NCBI RefSeq assembly: GCF_020733635.1
Contig: NZ_JAJFZL010000001.1
Location: forward strand, 2,418,001 to 2,482,000
Length of the DNA: 64,000 nucleotides
Origin: Nocardia spumae
GTDB lineage: Bacteria > Actinomycetota > Actinomycetes > Mycobacteriales > Mycobacteriaceae
Direction of reading: 5' to 3'
A program made the translations under genes and the position numbers. The notes beneath the pieces were generated by a model. That model was not told the origin of the DNA. It saw only the letters and a list, made by a program, of their open reading frames with translations, and did no database searches. Each line of letters starts with the position of its first letter. Position 1 is the stretch's first letter. Below are positions 1-8,206 of the stretch, piece by piece.

Positions 1-1
1 G

Positions 2-400
2 ATCGATGCGATCGGTATCCACGTCGCCAATATCGAGGGAATGCGCCGGGCGGTCGCCGGCCTCGAGGTGCGGCCCGGATATGTCCTCACCGACGGCTTC
101 CGGGTGCCGGGGATCAGCGTTCCCTCACTGCCGGTGATCGGCGGTGACGCCACCGCGGCCTGTATCGCGGCGGCCAGCATCCTCGCCAAGGTGACCCGTG
201 ATCGAATGATGGTCGATATGGACCGTGAGCTGCCCGGATACGGCTTCGCCGCACACAAGGGCTACAACACCCCGGAGCATACGGCGGCGTTGGCGCGACT
301 GGGGCCCAGCGATGAACACCGCCGGTCGTGGCGCAATGTGCGCGGTGCGGACGCCCCGGCGACCGGGCAAGTGGCTGCCGATGCCGCCCATGCGAGATGA
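2..400 (+). CDS. rnhB: Ribonuclease HII, C-terminal part (5' end outside window)
   Basis: RNase HII cleaves the RNA strand of RNA-DNA hybrids and helps remove misincorporated ribonucleotides and Okazaki primers. The reading frame is already open at base 2, and the visible 132 residues are the C-terminal part of the family. They include the conserved block around [20 protein letters not shown], where the last Asp is a catalytic metal ligand, and the downstream [10 protein letters not shown] segment. The Pro/Ala-rich tail after about residue 115 is variable in actinobacteria. It is followed by DUF2469 and yraN as in mycobacteria, which supports the assignment. The start codon lies before the window. 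Confidence 0.95.
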   Translation: MDAIGIHVANIEGMRRAVAGLEVRPGYVLTDGFRVPGISVPSLPVIGGDATAACIAAASILAKVTRDRMMVDMDRELPGYGFAAHKGYNTPEHTAALARLGPSDEHRRSWRNVRGADAPATGQVAADAAHAR

Positions 401-443
401 TGTGAGCACACGCATCGTGGCAATAAGGAGGACATTCCACCCG

Positions 444-518
444 ATGAGCGAGCGAACGATCGGCGCAGCCGCCCTGGCGGTCCGGCCGGAGTCGAGCATC
501 AGCGAGGTCCGGGCATGA
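444..518 (+). CDS. Possible 24-codon leader ORF coupled to the DUF2469 gene
   Basis: A short frame starting at ATG 444 follows a strong Shine-Dalgarno sequence (AAGGAGGA, about 425-432). It ends in a TGA that overlaps the ATG of the next gene (ATGA, 515-518). The encoded peptide begins MSERTIGAAALAVRP and resembles nothing I recognise. The DUF2469 gene itself has only a weak ribosome site (GAGGT), so the leader could couple its translation. It may also be chance, since only spacing and the ribosome site support it. Confidence 0.25.
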   Translation: MSERTIGAAALAVRPESSISEVRA

Positions 519-820
519 GCGCCGAGGACCTCGAGAAGTACGAAACCGAGATGGAGCTCTCGCTGTATCGCGAGTACAAGGACATCGTCGGTCAGTTTTC
601 GTATGTGGTCGAGACCGAACGCCGCTTCTATCTGGCCAATTCCGTCGAGCTGCGCCCCCAGAACGCCGACGGAGAGGTGTATTTCGAGGTGCGGATGTCG
701 GATGCGTGGGTGTGGGATATGTACCGGCCCGCCCGCTTCGTCAAACATGTCCGCGTGATCACGTTCAAGGATGTGAACATCGAGGAACTCGAGAAGCCGG
801 ATCTGCGTCTGCCCGAGTAA
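515..820 (+). CDS. DUF2469 family protein (Rv2901c-like)
   Basis: This is a 101-residue conserved actinobacterial protein of unknown function. It is acidic, with the characteristic start MSAEDLEKYETEMELSLYRE followed by an aromatic-rich core (FSYVVETERRFYLAN, WVWDMYRPARFVKHVRV). Full length and sequence match the DUF2469 family found next to rnhB in mycobacteria, nocardiae and streptomycetes. There are no membrane segments or signal peptide. A hairpin lies just downstream. No function can be assigned from the sequence, although the conserved position beside rnhB and yraN hints at a nucleic-acid-related role. Confidence 0.92.
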   Translation: MSAEDLEKYETEMELSLYREYKDIVGQFSYVVETERRFYLANSVELRPQNADGEVYFEVRMSDAWVWDMYRPARFVKHVRVITFKDVNIEELEKPDLRLPE

Positions 821-831
821 CGGCCGTGCGG

Positions 832-857
832 GCCCGATCCGACGGGGTGGATCGGGC
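832..857 (+). terminator. Hairpin after the DUF2469 gene
   Basis: A perfect 9-bp stem (GCCCGATCC / GGATCGGGC) with an 8-base loop lies 12 bases after the DUF2469 stop codon. There is no U-tract, as is common in high-GC actinobacteria. It could terminate or stabilise the rnhB-DUF2469 transcript. Confidence 0.4.
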
Positions 858-961
858 ACGTCGCACCGCTGTTGATCCACAGCTCGTCGGCTGTCCACAG
901 ACTTGCCGTTCGCCCAGGTGAGGCCCGCCGTCCGGCCCGGCGTCGGCGCCATGCTGAGCGG

Positions 962-1318
962 GTGGCACACAATCTGGCGCTCGGCGCACACGGGGAAGAT
1001 CTGGCCGCGCGGTTCCTGCGGGGGGCCGGAATACGGATCGTCGAACGAAACTGGCGCTGCCGTTACGGCGAATTGGACCTCATCGTCGAGGAATCCGGCA
1101 CCACCGCTTTCGTCGAGGTCAAAACACGATCCGGCGTAGGGTTCGGCACCCCGGCCGAATCGGTGACCTTCGCGAAGCAACAGCGCATCCGCCGGCTGGC
1201 CCTGCTGTGGCTGACCGAACAGAGCGGCCCGTGGCTGCGGATTCGGTTCGACGTGGTGTCGGTGTTGGTGCTGCCCGGTCGGCAACCGCGGATCGAGCAC
1301 ATCCGGGCGGCGTTCTGA
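962..1318 (+). CDS. YraN family (UPF0102) nuclease-like protein
   Basis: This small protein of 118 residues has a restriction-endonuclease-like fold. The family motif is intact: GAHGEDLAARFL, then the nuclease-like core RNWRCRYGELDLIVEE...FVEVKTRS, where E-x-D and E-x-K give the PD-(D/E)xK pattern. I chose GTG 962 because it gives the usual family length and N-terminus (a few residues before LGAHGE). An in-frame ATG at 872 would add 30 Arg-rich residues that the family lacks. Its stop overlaps the comM start (TGATG), so the two genes are translationally coupled. Members sit beside comM and dprA across bacteria. The exact substrate is not known. Confidence 0.9.
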   Translation: MAHNLALGAHGEDLAARFLRGAGIRIVERNWRCRYGELDLIVEESGTTAFVEVKTRSGVGFGTPAESVTFAKQQRIRRLALLWLTEQSGPWLRIRFDVVSVLVLPGRQPRIEHIRAAF

Positions 1319-2826
1319 TGGCCCTCGGCCGCGCCCATTCGGTGGCGGTCACGGGTGTCGACGGGCAACTGGTCGAGATCGAGGCCGATATCGGGCAGGG
1401 CCTGCCGTCGGTACACCTGGTCGGCCGTCCCGACACCACGCTGCAGGAATCGCGTGACCGGGTACGGGCGGCCGTGGCGAACTCGGGGGAGAAGTGGCCC
1501 GACGGTCGCGTCGTTCTCGCCCTGTCGCCGGCGACGCTACCGAAGGTGGGCAGTGTCTACGACCTGGCACTCGCCGCCGCCGTTCTGCACGCCGGGGATT
1601 CGGTTCCCGGCTCCCGGCTCGACGGGACGGTGCTGCTGGGCGAGCTCGCCCTCGACGGCCGCGTGCGCCGCGTGCGGGGCATCCTGCCCGCGGTGCTGGC
1701 CGCGCGCACCGCCGGCCGGACCACCGCGGTGGTGCCCGAGTCGGTTCTCGGTGAGGCCGGGTTGGTGAACGGCATCACCGTCCTGGGCGCACCCACTCTG
1801 CGCGCACTCATCGACTGGTTGCGCGGTGAGGGCACACTGCCGAGCCCGGACGGGAGATATACCGCCCCACAACGCGTTGTCGGCGATCTCAACGAGGTGG
1901 TGGGGCAGGACGAGGCACGCTGGGCGTTGGAGGTGGCCGCCGCCGGAGGTCATCACCTCCTTCTCACCGGTCCGCCGGGAATCGGCAAAACCATGTTGGC
2001 GCAACGCCTTCCGGGGCTGCTACCGCCGCTGACCGAGACGGAGTCCCTGGAGGTCACCGCCATCCATTCGGTGGCGGGAACCCTGTCGGACGACCATCCG
2101 CTCATCACCACCGCACCGTTCGTCGCACCCCATCATTCGACCTCGGTGTCGGCGATGGTCGGCGGCGGTTCGGGATCCGCGCGGCCGGGCGCGGTCAGCC
2201 GTGCCCACCGCGGCGTGCTGTTCCTCGACGAATGCGCCGAGATCGGAGCCAAGGTACTCGAGGCATTACGAACCCCGCTGGAGGAGGGCGAGGTTCGTAT
2301 CGCCCGCCGCGACGGTGTCGCGCGTTACCCGGCACGTTTCCAGCTGATTCTGGCCGCGAATCCATGCCCGTGTGCCCCGGCCCGCGATGTGGACTGCATC
2401 TGCGCGCCGCTGGCTCGCCGTAGGTATCTGGGCAAGCTGTCGGGCCCGCTCATGGATCGCATCGATATCTGGATGCAGATGCACGCGCACGCCGCCGGAG
2501 CGTTCACCCCGGCCGACGCCGAATCCAGTGTGGTCGTCCGGGACCGGGTCGACGCCGCACGACGGGCCGCCGCGCAACGCTGGTCCGAGTACGGCTGGAC
2601 CGTCAACGCGGAGGTGCCGGGACATGTGCTGCGGCAGCGGTTCCGGCTCCCGGCCGAGGCGCTGGCACCGGTGGAGACAGCGCTGCGGCAGGGCCGGATG
2701 TCGGCACGCGGGGCCGATCGGGCGATCCGAGTCGCCTGGACCATCGGCGATCTTCGGGGCGCGCAGGTGCCTTCGGCGCAGGATGTGCTGCAGGCATTGA
2801 ACTTTCGGCAGCGGGGAGTTTCCTGA
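1318..2826 (+). CDS. comM: YifB/ComM-type Mg-chelatase-like AAA+ ATPase
   Basis: This 502-residue AAA+ protein is related to ComM, a helicase that promotes branch migration during integration of transformed DNA. The N-terminal domain (about residues 1-190) has the Lon-protease-like fold signature SVDGx...GLPSVHLVGRPD. The ATPase core has Walker A GPPGIGKT (about residue 219), Walker B GVLFLDE (about 300), and a cysteine-rich loop NPCPCAPARDVDCICAP, typical of YifB proteins. The C-terminal Mg-chelatase domain ends with the RAxRVAWTIGDL helix. The start overlaps the yraN stop. With dprA just downstream it forms the classical yraN-comM-dprA cassette. Confidence 0.95.
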   Translation: MALGRAHSVAVTGVDGQLVEIEADIGQGLPSVHLVGRPDTTLQESRDRVRAAVANSGEKWPDGRVVLALSPATLPKVGSVYDLALAAAVLHAGDSVPGSRLDGTVLLGELALDGRVRRVRGILPAVLAARTAGRTTAVVPESVLGEAGLVNGITVLGAPTLRALIDWLRGEGTLPSPDGRYTAPQRVVGDLNEVVGQDEARWALEVAAAGGHHLLLTGPPGIGKTMLAQRLPGLLPPLTETESLEVTAIHSVAGTLSDDHPLITTAPFVAPHHSTSVSAMVGGGSGSARPGAVSRAHRGVLFLDECAEIGAKVLEALRTPLEEGEVRIARRDGVARYPARFQLILAANPCPCAPARDVDCICAPLARRRYLGKLSGPLMDRIDIWMQMHAHAAGAFTPADAESSVVVRDRVDAARRAAAQRWSEYGWTVNAEVPGHVLRQRFRLPAEALAPVETALRQGRMSARGADRAIRVAWTIGDLRGAQVPSAQDVLQALNFRQRGVS

Positions 2827-3005
2827 TCGGGGTGGGCGGGTCGGCTCACCGCACGGATGTATCGAGCCGTCGGTACGGATGTCGCAGGCGGCGGGGAGGG
2901 AGAGGCGGGAATGCACGGAGTGTGGATACGGCCCGGAATGCCGAGGGAGTCATCGGCTCGGGGGCGCCTGCGCGCGGGCGGTGGTCATCGAACGGAGGGC
3001 AGGCG

Positions 3006-4199
3006 GTGACTGGGCAGGATCTCGAAGTGAGGGGGGAGTTCGGCTCCGCGGCAGCCTCGTCGGTGACGGTGGATGCCGATGAGCGGCGCTTGGCATGGGT
3101 GTATCTGTCGCGGGTGGTGGAGGGCCCGTGCCCCGCGCTGTCGGCGTTGATCGCGCGGGTCGGGGTGGTGGAAGCGGCGCGGGCAGTGCGTGACTGCGAT
3201 CTGCCGGAGTCGCTGCGCGGACCCACCGAGCGCCGCCGTGGAATCGACCGCGCCGAACGGGATCTGGAGGTGATGGCGCGGATCGGGGGCCGCGTGATCA
3301 CCCCGGACGATCCGGAATGGCCGCAGTGGCGGCTGCTCGGGTTGACCCAGCTCGACCCCGCCCGCGACGCGGATGCCGCGATCCCGCTGGTGTTGTGGGC
3401 CCGTGGTCCGCTGTCGCTGCAGCAGTGCACCGAGCAGTCCCTGGCGGTGGTCGGCGCGCGGTGCAGTACCGGATACGGCGAACAGGCCACCGCGGAGTTG
3501 GCGGGTGAACTCGCCGCGCGCGGCTGGACGATCGTGTCCGGCGCGGCGTTCGGTATCGACGGCACCGCGCATCGCGCGGCACTGGCCGCCGGCGGGGCGA
3601 CGGTGGCGGTGCTCGCGTGCGGGGTCGATCGGGCCTATCCCGCACAGCACGAAAGGCTGCTCGCCGAGATCGCCGAGACGGGTGTGGTGGTGAGTGAGTA
3701 TCCGCCCGGCGCCACCGCGTACAAACATCGATTCCTGGCTCGTAACCGGCTGATCGCGGCATTGTCGGACGGGGTGCTGGTAGTGGAGGCGGGACTGCGC
3801 AGCGGCGCGCGCAATACGGCGAAATGGGCTCGGCGCCTGGGCCGTCCGGCGCTCGCGGTACCCGGCCCGATCACCGCCGCGGCATCGGTCGGCTGCCATC
3901 GCATGGTTCGTGACCGGGAGGCGATTCTCGTGACCCGGGTCGAGGAGATACACGACGAGGTGGGACCGCTGCGGCTCTCGCTGCCCCCCGATGGCGATCC
4001 GGACGCGAATCTGGCCGGTGACCAGGCAACGGTGTTCGCGGATTTACCCGTCGCCGGCTCCCGGGTGCCGAAACAGATCGCGGAGGCCAGCGGCCTGGCC
4101 GTCCCCGCGGTGCGTGCCGCGCTGGCCGCACTCGAGGTCGCGGGCCTGGTCGGTACCGACAGTTCGGGATGGTTCCGGATCGTCCGTACGGGAGCGTGA
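3006..4199 (+). CDS. dprA: DNA-processing protein DprA
   Basis: DprA binds incoming single-stranded DNA and loads RecA during natural transformation. It is also kept in non-competent bacteria. The 397-residue protein has the DprA Rossmann domain, with SLAVVGAR at about residue 145, SGAAFGIDGTAH at about 178, and RNRLIAALSDGVLVVEA followed by the conserved GSxxTA-like segment GARNTAKWA. A C-terminal winged-helix region covers about residues 335-397. I chose GTG 3006, which follows a GGAGGG ribosome site. The frame is open upstream to 2832, but that extension is Arg/Gly-rich and not family-like. It is probably cotranscribed with comM and xerC. Confidence 0.93.
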   Translation: MTGQDLEVRGEFGSAAASSVTVDADERRLAWVYLSRVVEGPCPALSALIARVGVVEAARAVRDCDLPESLRGPTERRRGIDRAERDLEVMARIGGRVITPDDPEWPQWRLLGLTQLDPARDADAAIPLVLWARGPLSLQQCTEQSLAVVGARCSTGYGEQATAELAGELAARGWTIVSGAAFGIDGTAHRAALAAGGATVAVLACGVDRAYPAQHERLLAEIAETGVVVSEYPPGATAYKHRFLARNRLIAALSDGVLVVEAGLRSGARNTAKWARRLGRPALAVPGPITAAASVGCHRMVRDREAILVTRVEEIHDEVGPLRLSLPPDGDPDANLAGDQATVFADLPVAGSRVPKQIAEASGLAVPAVRAALAALEVAGLVGTDSSGWFRIVRTGA

Positions 4200-4274
4200 G
4201 GCGATCGCGTGGCCCGCGGGCGATCGTCGGCGCGGTGGCTTGCGCCGGGCCCCGCCGTCGGTGACCGTGGAGAA

Positions 4275-5198
4275 ATGGAGGAACTACCGGGCGATCTGCG
4301 GGATCTGCTCGAGCAATACGAGCGACATCTCCTGCTGGGCCGCAACAGATCGGCGCATACCGTGCGGGCGTATCTGGGTGATGCGCGATCCCTGCTGGAC
4401 CACCTGTACGACCGGTCACCGGACGCGTCGGTCGGGGAGATCGATCTCGCGCTGCTGCGTTCGTGGCTGGCCGCCCAGTCCGCGGCGGGGGCCGCGCGCA
4501 CCACCATGGCTCGGCGAGCCTCGGCCGCACGGACCTTCACGGCTTGGCTGACCCATACCGGTCGGCTCACCGTCGATCCAGGTCCGCGCCTGGGCTCGGC
4601 CCGCGCTCATCGGGTGCTGCCCGCGGTGCTCGGCAGAGATCAGGCCGATGCCGCGATGGAAGCCGCGGAATCCGGTGCGGCTCAACGTGATCCCATGGCG
4701 CTGCGGGATCGGCTGATCGTGGAGATGCTGTACGCCACCGGGATCCGGGTCAGTGAGCTGTGCGGGCTCGATATCGACGACATCGATCGGGAGCGCCGGC
4801 TGGTCAGGGTACTGGGCAAGGGCAACAAGGAGCGTTCGGTGCCGTTCGGGCTCCCCGCCGATCGGGCGCTGGAGAACTGGCTGAGTTTCGGACGTTCGCA
4901 TCTGGCCACCGCCGAATCGGGCCGGGCTCTGCTGCTCGGTCGCCGTGGCCGGCGCCTCGGCCAGCGACAGGCCAGAACGGTTGTGCACGAGGTTGTCTCG
5001 GCGGTTCCGGGCGCCCCGGATCTGGGCCCGCACGGTTTGCGCCACACCGCCGCCACCCATCTGCTCGAGGGCGGCGCCGACCTGCGCATCGTCCAGGAGT
5101 TACTGGGCCACGCCAGTATGGCCACCACTCAGCTCTACACCCACGTCTCCATCGAGCGGCTCCGGCGGGTGCACGATCAGGCGCACCCGCGCGCGTGA
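4275..5198 (+). CDS. xerC: Tyrosine recombinase XerC
   Basis: XerC resolves chromosome dimers together with XerD at dif. The 307-residue protein has an N-terminal SAM-like DNA-binding domain (about 1-95) and a catalytic domain. The catalytic residues are present: Arg in [11 protein letters not shown] (about 157), Lys in [11 protein letters not shown] (about 182), HGLRH (about 254-258), His in LLGHASM (about 277) and the nucleophile in TQLYTHV (about 287). ATG 4275 matches the usual start. An in-frame GTG at 4209 would add 22 residues. Its position after dprA is as in mycobacteria. Confidence 0.93.
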   Translation: MEELPGDLRDLLEQYERHLLLGRNRSAHTVRAYLGDARSLLDHLYDRSPDASVGEIDLALLRSWLAAQSAAGAARTTMARRASAARTFTAWLTHTGRLTVDPGPRLGSARAHRVLPAVLGRDQADAAMEAAESGAAQRDPMALRDRLIVEMLYATGIRVSELCGLDIDDIDRERRLVRVLGKGNKERSVPFGLPADRALENWLSFGRSHLATAESGRALLLGRRGRRLGQRQARTVVHEVVSAVPGAPDLGPHGLRHTAATHLLEGGADLRIVQELLGHASMATTQLYTHVSIERLRRVHDQAHPRA

Positions 5199-5223
5199 GC
5201 ACGACCGCGCCGAGATGACCGGA

Positions 5224-5739
5224 TCACCTGGGGCGGATCGCCTCGATGTAGCGACCGGCCATGACACGCTGCAGTCCTCGGACCACCGGTCCGCCCAGGC
5301 GCACGTACCAGGTTCCGGGCTTGGAGAAGGCCTCGACGATGCCGTAGACGGCCTCGTCGGCGGGGTCGTACTCCACTGCGAACAGTTCCTCGCCGATCTC
5401 CGGATGCCCGGGCAGAGTGCCGTAGGCGAAGCCCCGGCGGTTCGGTTCGTCGATCACGTAGATCACCCGGCACGGTGCGGTGATCCCGAGACCGGCCACC
5501 CCCAGCCGCACTGTCAGTGCGGTACCCGGCTCGGCGACGGGAGTGTCGGCGTGGTGAAAGATGCCGCTGCCCCGTTGCATTCGATAGCCGAGGACCTGAT
5601 CACCCGCGGATTCGAACACCGCGCGCCCGGTGCCGATCCGGCGCCGCAGCCGGAATTGGTGGTAGCCGTCCGGGAATGCGCCCGCGGTCGCGCCGACTTC
5701 CGAATAGGTGAACGGCTCTGCGGCCGACGGATTCGCCAT
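5224..5739 (-). CDS. DUF1990 family protein
   Basis: This 171-residue protein has the DUF1990 pattern: FTYSEVGATAGAFPDGYHQF near the start, RIGTGRAVFESA, then CRVIYVIDEPNRRGFAYGTL, LPGHPEIGEELFAVEY and a C-terminal FSKPGTWYVRLGGPVVR segment. The fold is probably a lipocalin/START-like barrel, and the function is unknown. It is convergent with xerC and divergent from the siderophore-interacting gene, from which it is separated by a region containing an iron box. No signal peptide is visible. Confidence 0.85.
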   Translation of the reverse strand: MANPSAAEPFTYSEVGATAGAFPDGYHQFRLRRRIGTGRAVFESAGDQVLGYRMQRGSGIFHHADTPVAEPGTALTVRLGVAGLGITAPCRVIYVIDEPNRRGFAYGTLPGHPEIGEELFAVEYDPADEAVYGIVEAFSKPGTWYVRLGGPVVRGLQRVMAGRYIEAIRPR

Positions 5740-5855
5740 ACCGCCATCCTCGTCTGTGCGGGGCGCTCTCGCGATACCGCGCGGCGCCGGATGGCCGATG
5801 CCCTCGCGCTCAGTTCGGTCGCCGATATAATTCGAGCTATCGGAGATAAGTCGTG

Positions 5856-7208
5856 CTACCGTGGGTTAGGTAACCCTAATACTGGAGGTATCGCATCGTG
5901 GCTCGCACTCGACTGGCCTTCGAGGTCCGGCGCACGCAACGACTGACCGACCATCTGATCCGGGTGTATCTGGGAGGGCCCGGTTTCGAGGGCTTCCAGC
6001 CCAACGGATTCACCGACGCCTACGTCAAACTGCTGTTCCCTGGACCCGATGGGGACACCATGCGCACCTACACGGTGAGTTCCATCGACTCCGAGGCCCA
6101 GGAGATCTCGATCGATTTCGTCTACCACGGTGACGAGGGGGTCGCGGGGCCCTGGGCCGCCGCCGCCCGCGCGGGTGACACCATCGAACTGTTCGGTCCC
6201 GGTGGTGCGTACACGCCCGATCCCCGAGCCGATTGGCACTTGTTGGCGGGGGACGAGGCCGCACTGCCCGCGATCGCCGCGGCCTGTGCCGCGCTGCCGC
6301 CCGGGGCCGTCGGCCGCGTTCTCGTCGAAATCGCCGGGCCCGCGGACGAATTGGACTTCCCCCGCCCGGCCGGGGTCGAACTCGACTGGGTGTACCGCGG
6401 GGACCGGGGGCCCGGTGAGGCATTGGCCGCCGCTGTTCGCGCCGCGCCGTGGCGGGACGGCGGGGTGCAGGTGTTCATCCACGGCGAGGCCGACAAGGTG
6501 ATGCACGATCTGCGCCGGTACATCCGCACCGAACGCGGCGTGCCCGCGGCCTCGGCCTCGATCTCCGGGTATTGGCGTCGCGGCCGGACCGAGGAGGGCT
6601 TCCGGCAGTGGAAGCGGGATCTGTCCGAGCAGGAAGCCGCCATCTCCGGAGCGTCCTGAGGGCGACGCCGCCGGTGTCCCGGCCTGCGGCAGCACGGGTT
6701 TGAGCCGCACCGGGGCCCGTCGCAGCAGACCGAGGGGGTCCAGATAGTCCCGCCCCCGCCGCAGGCCCCAGTGCAGGCAGACTCCCGGGCAGCCCGGATG
6801 GCCCGGCTGCAATGTCCCCAGCGATGCCCCGCGCCCGAGCCGCTCGCCGACCGTCACGGCGGCCCGCACGGGTTCGTAGGTAGTTCGCAGGCCGCCCGGA
6901 TGATCGACCGAGACGACCGGTTTCCCGGCCACTGTCCCGGCGAAGACGACGATTCCCGCACCGGCGGCCAGCACGTCCTGACCGGCCGCGCCCGCCAGAT
7001 CGACACCGCGATGCCCCGGCAGCCAGGCCTGCTCGGGCTTGTCGAAGCCGCGCACGACCGAGGGCCGCGGACGCAGGGGCCAATCGAACTGGCCCGGTGG
7101 CGCGGCACGCCCCACCCCGGCGCCCCAGTTCGCGGCCGTAACCAGCACAGCCATCAGAAACGCCGGCCACCATCGCATGCGACCACCCTGGCCCGCGGCG
7201 GCGGACAT
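5856..7208 (-). CDS. M23 family metallopeptidase with an open antisense 3' extension
   Basis: The first 180 or so residues are a secreted M23 (LytM-like) peptidoglycan endopeptidase-type protein similar to mycobacterial Rv2891. A signal peptide lies near MRWWPAFLMAVLVTAANWG. Zn ligands occur in HRGVDLAG (His and Asp) and LHWGL (His). The glycine-rich barrel includes GAGIVVFAGTVAGKP. The start is ATG 7208; ATG 7178 is an alternative. The domain ends near 6700 at YLDPLGLLRR, but no in-frame stop occurs until 5856. The last 270 or so residues are therefore the antisense of the siderophore-interacting gene and are probably not functional. A frameshift or missing stop near 6660-6700 would explain this. 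Confidence 0.7.
   Translation of the reverse strand: MSAAAGQGGRMRWWPAFLMAVLVTAANWGAGVGRAAPPGQFDWPLRPRPSVVRGFDKPEQAWLPGHRGVDLAGAAGQDVLAAGAGIVVFAGTVAGKPVVSVDHPGGLRTTYEPVRAAVTVGERLGRGASLGTLQPGHPGCPGVCLHWGLRRGRDYLDPLGLLRRAPVRLKPVLPQAGTPAASPSGRSGDGGFLLGQIPLPLPEALLGPAATPIPGDRGRGRGHAAFGADVPAQIVHHLVGLAVDEHLHPAVPPRRGANSGGQCLTGPPVPAVHPVEFDPGRAGEVQFVRGPGDFDENAADGPGRQRGTGRGDRGQCGLVPRQQVPIGSGIGRVRTTGTEQFDGVTRAGGGGPGPRDPLVTVVDEIDRDLLGLGVDGTHRVGAHGVPIGSREQQFDVGVGESVGLEALETGPSQIHPDQMVGQSLRAPDLEGQSSASHDAIPPVLGLPNPR
5861..5884 (+). promoter_or_regulatory. IdeR/DtxR-like iron box upstream of the siderophore-interacting gene
   Basis: The segment GTGGGTTAGGTAACCCTAA (5861-5879) matches 14 of 19 positions of the DtxR/IdeR consensus TWAGGTWAGSCTWACCTWA. 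A second overlapping register at 5866-5884 also matches 14 of 19. The core GGGTTA-GG-TAACCC is a perfect inverted repeat. The site ends 14-19 bases before the SIP start codon, and a TATAAT hexamer lies at 5826-5831. This is the expected place for iron repression of a siderophore-reduction gene. Confidence 0.65.
5898..6659 (+). CDS. Siderophore-interacting protein (FAD-linked ferric-siderophore reductase family)
   Basis: This 253-residue cytoplasmic flavoprotein of the SIP/ViuB family reduces imported ferric siderophores to release iron. The FAD-binding barrel has the motif MRTYTVSSID (about residue 55) and DFVYHGDEGVAGPWAAAARAG. The C-terminal SIP domain has WHLLAGDEAALPAI, VFIHGEADKVMHDLRRYI and the terminal GYWRRGRTEEGFRQWK. 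The start has a GGAGG ribosome site and an IdeR-like box just upstream, so iron repression is likely. The whole gene lies antisense to the open 3' extension of the neighbouring M23 peptidase frame. Confidence 0.92.
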   Translation: MARTRLAFEVRRTQRLTDHLIRVYLGGPGFEGFQPNGFTDAYVKLLFPGPDGDTMRTYTVSSIDSEAQEISIDFVYHGDEGVAGPWAAAARAGDTIELFGPGGAYTPDPRADWHLLAGDEAALPAIAAACAALPPGAVGRVLVEIAGPADELDFPRPAGVELDWVYRGDRGPGEALAAAVRAAPWRDGGVQVFIHGEADKVMHDLRRYIRTERGVPAASASISGYWRRGRTEEGFRQWKRDLSEQEAAISGAS

Positions 7209-7361
7209 GGAAAGATCGGTGTCGGCGTGTGTGGACAACTCGCAAGCATGTGAACAGGGCGTGTCCCGCCGAGTGCCGTGCTGGCCGGCGCCGACCGGAG
7301 ATCGCCGCGAAGGAGGGTGACCGTCGATGGCCGTGCGACGTTGCCGGCAGCGGTCGGGTTC

Positions 7362-7841
7362 ATGACCACCGATTCGCCCGGCTCCGACCGGGAAGCATCG
7401 CGCGGTCCCCGCGACCACGCGGCGGACGCCGGCTCGGCCGGGAATGTCCCACCGGGACCCGATCCGGCGGAACCCGATCGGGAAACGGCAGGCCCGGCCT
7501 CGGCTCCGGTGGAGGATGTGGAACTCGATTATCGGTTCACCCTGGCCGGTGAGCGCACCTTCCTGGCGTGGATCCGCACCTCGCTCGGGCTGCTCGCCGG
7601 CGGCGTGGCGGTTCACGAGCTGGTGCAGCCGTTCGGGCATCACGACATCCGTTCGACTCTCGCCATGTGCTGCATCGTGTTGTCGGCGGTCGTCGCGGTC
7701 GGCGCCTTCGGGCGCTGGCGGTCGGTCGAGGCGGCCATGCGGGCGGGCCGTCCGCTGCCGCATACGGTCATGGTGCCGATCCTCGCGGTCGGTATCGCGG
7801 TGATCGCGATATTGGCCGGACTCGGATTGTTGCTGTCGTGA
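7362..7841 (+). CDS. DUF202 (YidH-like) membrane protein, first of a pair
   Basis: This 159-residue protein has a Pro/Asp/Ala-rich cytoplasmic N-terminus (about 1-55). The DUF202 signature LAGERTFLAWIRTSLGLLAGGVAV follows, and about three membrane helices span residues 70-157. ATG 7362 is preferred; an in-frame upstream start at 7278 would add 28 residues. Its stop overlaps the GTG of the next DUF202 gene (GTGA). YidH-like proteins are inner-membrane proteins of unknown function, usually found in pairs as here. Confidence 0.85.
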   Translation: MTTDSPGSDREASRGPRDHAADAGSAGNVPPGPDPAEPDRETAGPASAPVEDVELDYRFTLAGERTFLAWIRTSLGLLAGGVAVHELVQPFGHHDIRSTLAMCCIVLSAVVAVGAFGRWRSVEAAMRAGRPLPHTVMVPILAVGIAVIAILAGLGLLLS

Positions 7842-8206
7842 ACGCGGCACCGGATCGTTCACCGGGCGAGGCCGCCGACCGCGATCCCGGTCTGCAGGCC
7901 GAGCGCACGGCGCTGTCGTGGTGGCGCACCGCGGTCGGAGCGATGGCGACCGGGGTGCTGTTCCTGCACGTCGCGACCAATCGCGAGCAACTCGGCGCGC
8001 TGATCCTGGCGCTCGCGGCGACGGCTGTGCTCGCGGTGGTGGTCGCCGTCTGCGTCTGGCGCGGCATGGCGTTGCGTATTCCGGGGCGCCCCGGCTGGAC
8101 CGACGGGCGCAGGGCCGTCGTGACGGTGAGCGCGGCCATCACGGTGGTCACGGTCATCGCCGCCGCGGTGGGATTGCTGCAGCCCGGGCAAGGGTGGCAT
8201 CTGTGA
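7838..8206 (+). CDS. DUF202 membrane protein, second of a pair
   Basis: This 122-residue protein has the DUF202 motif LQAERTALSWWRTAVGAMATGVLF followed by two further hydrophobic helices (LILALAATAVLAVVVAVCVW and VVTVSAAITVVTVIAAAVGL). It starts at GTG 7838, which overlaps the stop of the first DUF202 gene by four bases, so the two are translated together and probably form a heteromeric membrane complex. The function is unknown. Confidence 0.85.
   Translation: MNAAPDRSPGEAADRDPGLQAERTALSWWRTAVGAMATGVLFLHVATNREQLGALILALAATAVLAVVVAVCVWRGMALRIPGRPGWTDGRRAVVTVSAAITVVTVIAAAVGLLQPGQGWHL

Noticed and set aside
872..905. TTGATCCACA and CTGTCCACA resembling DnaA boxes
   Set aside because: Only two imperfect copies occur, with no AT-rich element and no dnaA/dnaN nearby; not an origin.
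125..1300. Long open frame on the minus strand opposite yraN and rnhB
   Set aside because: It is antisense to three well-supported genes, and its composition (Arg/His/Gly/Pro) is that of a shadow frame in GC-rich DNA.
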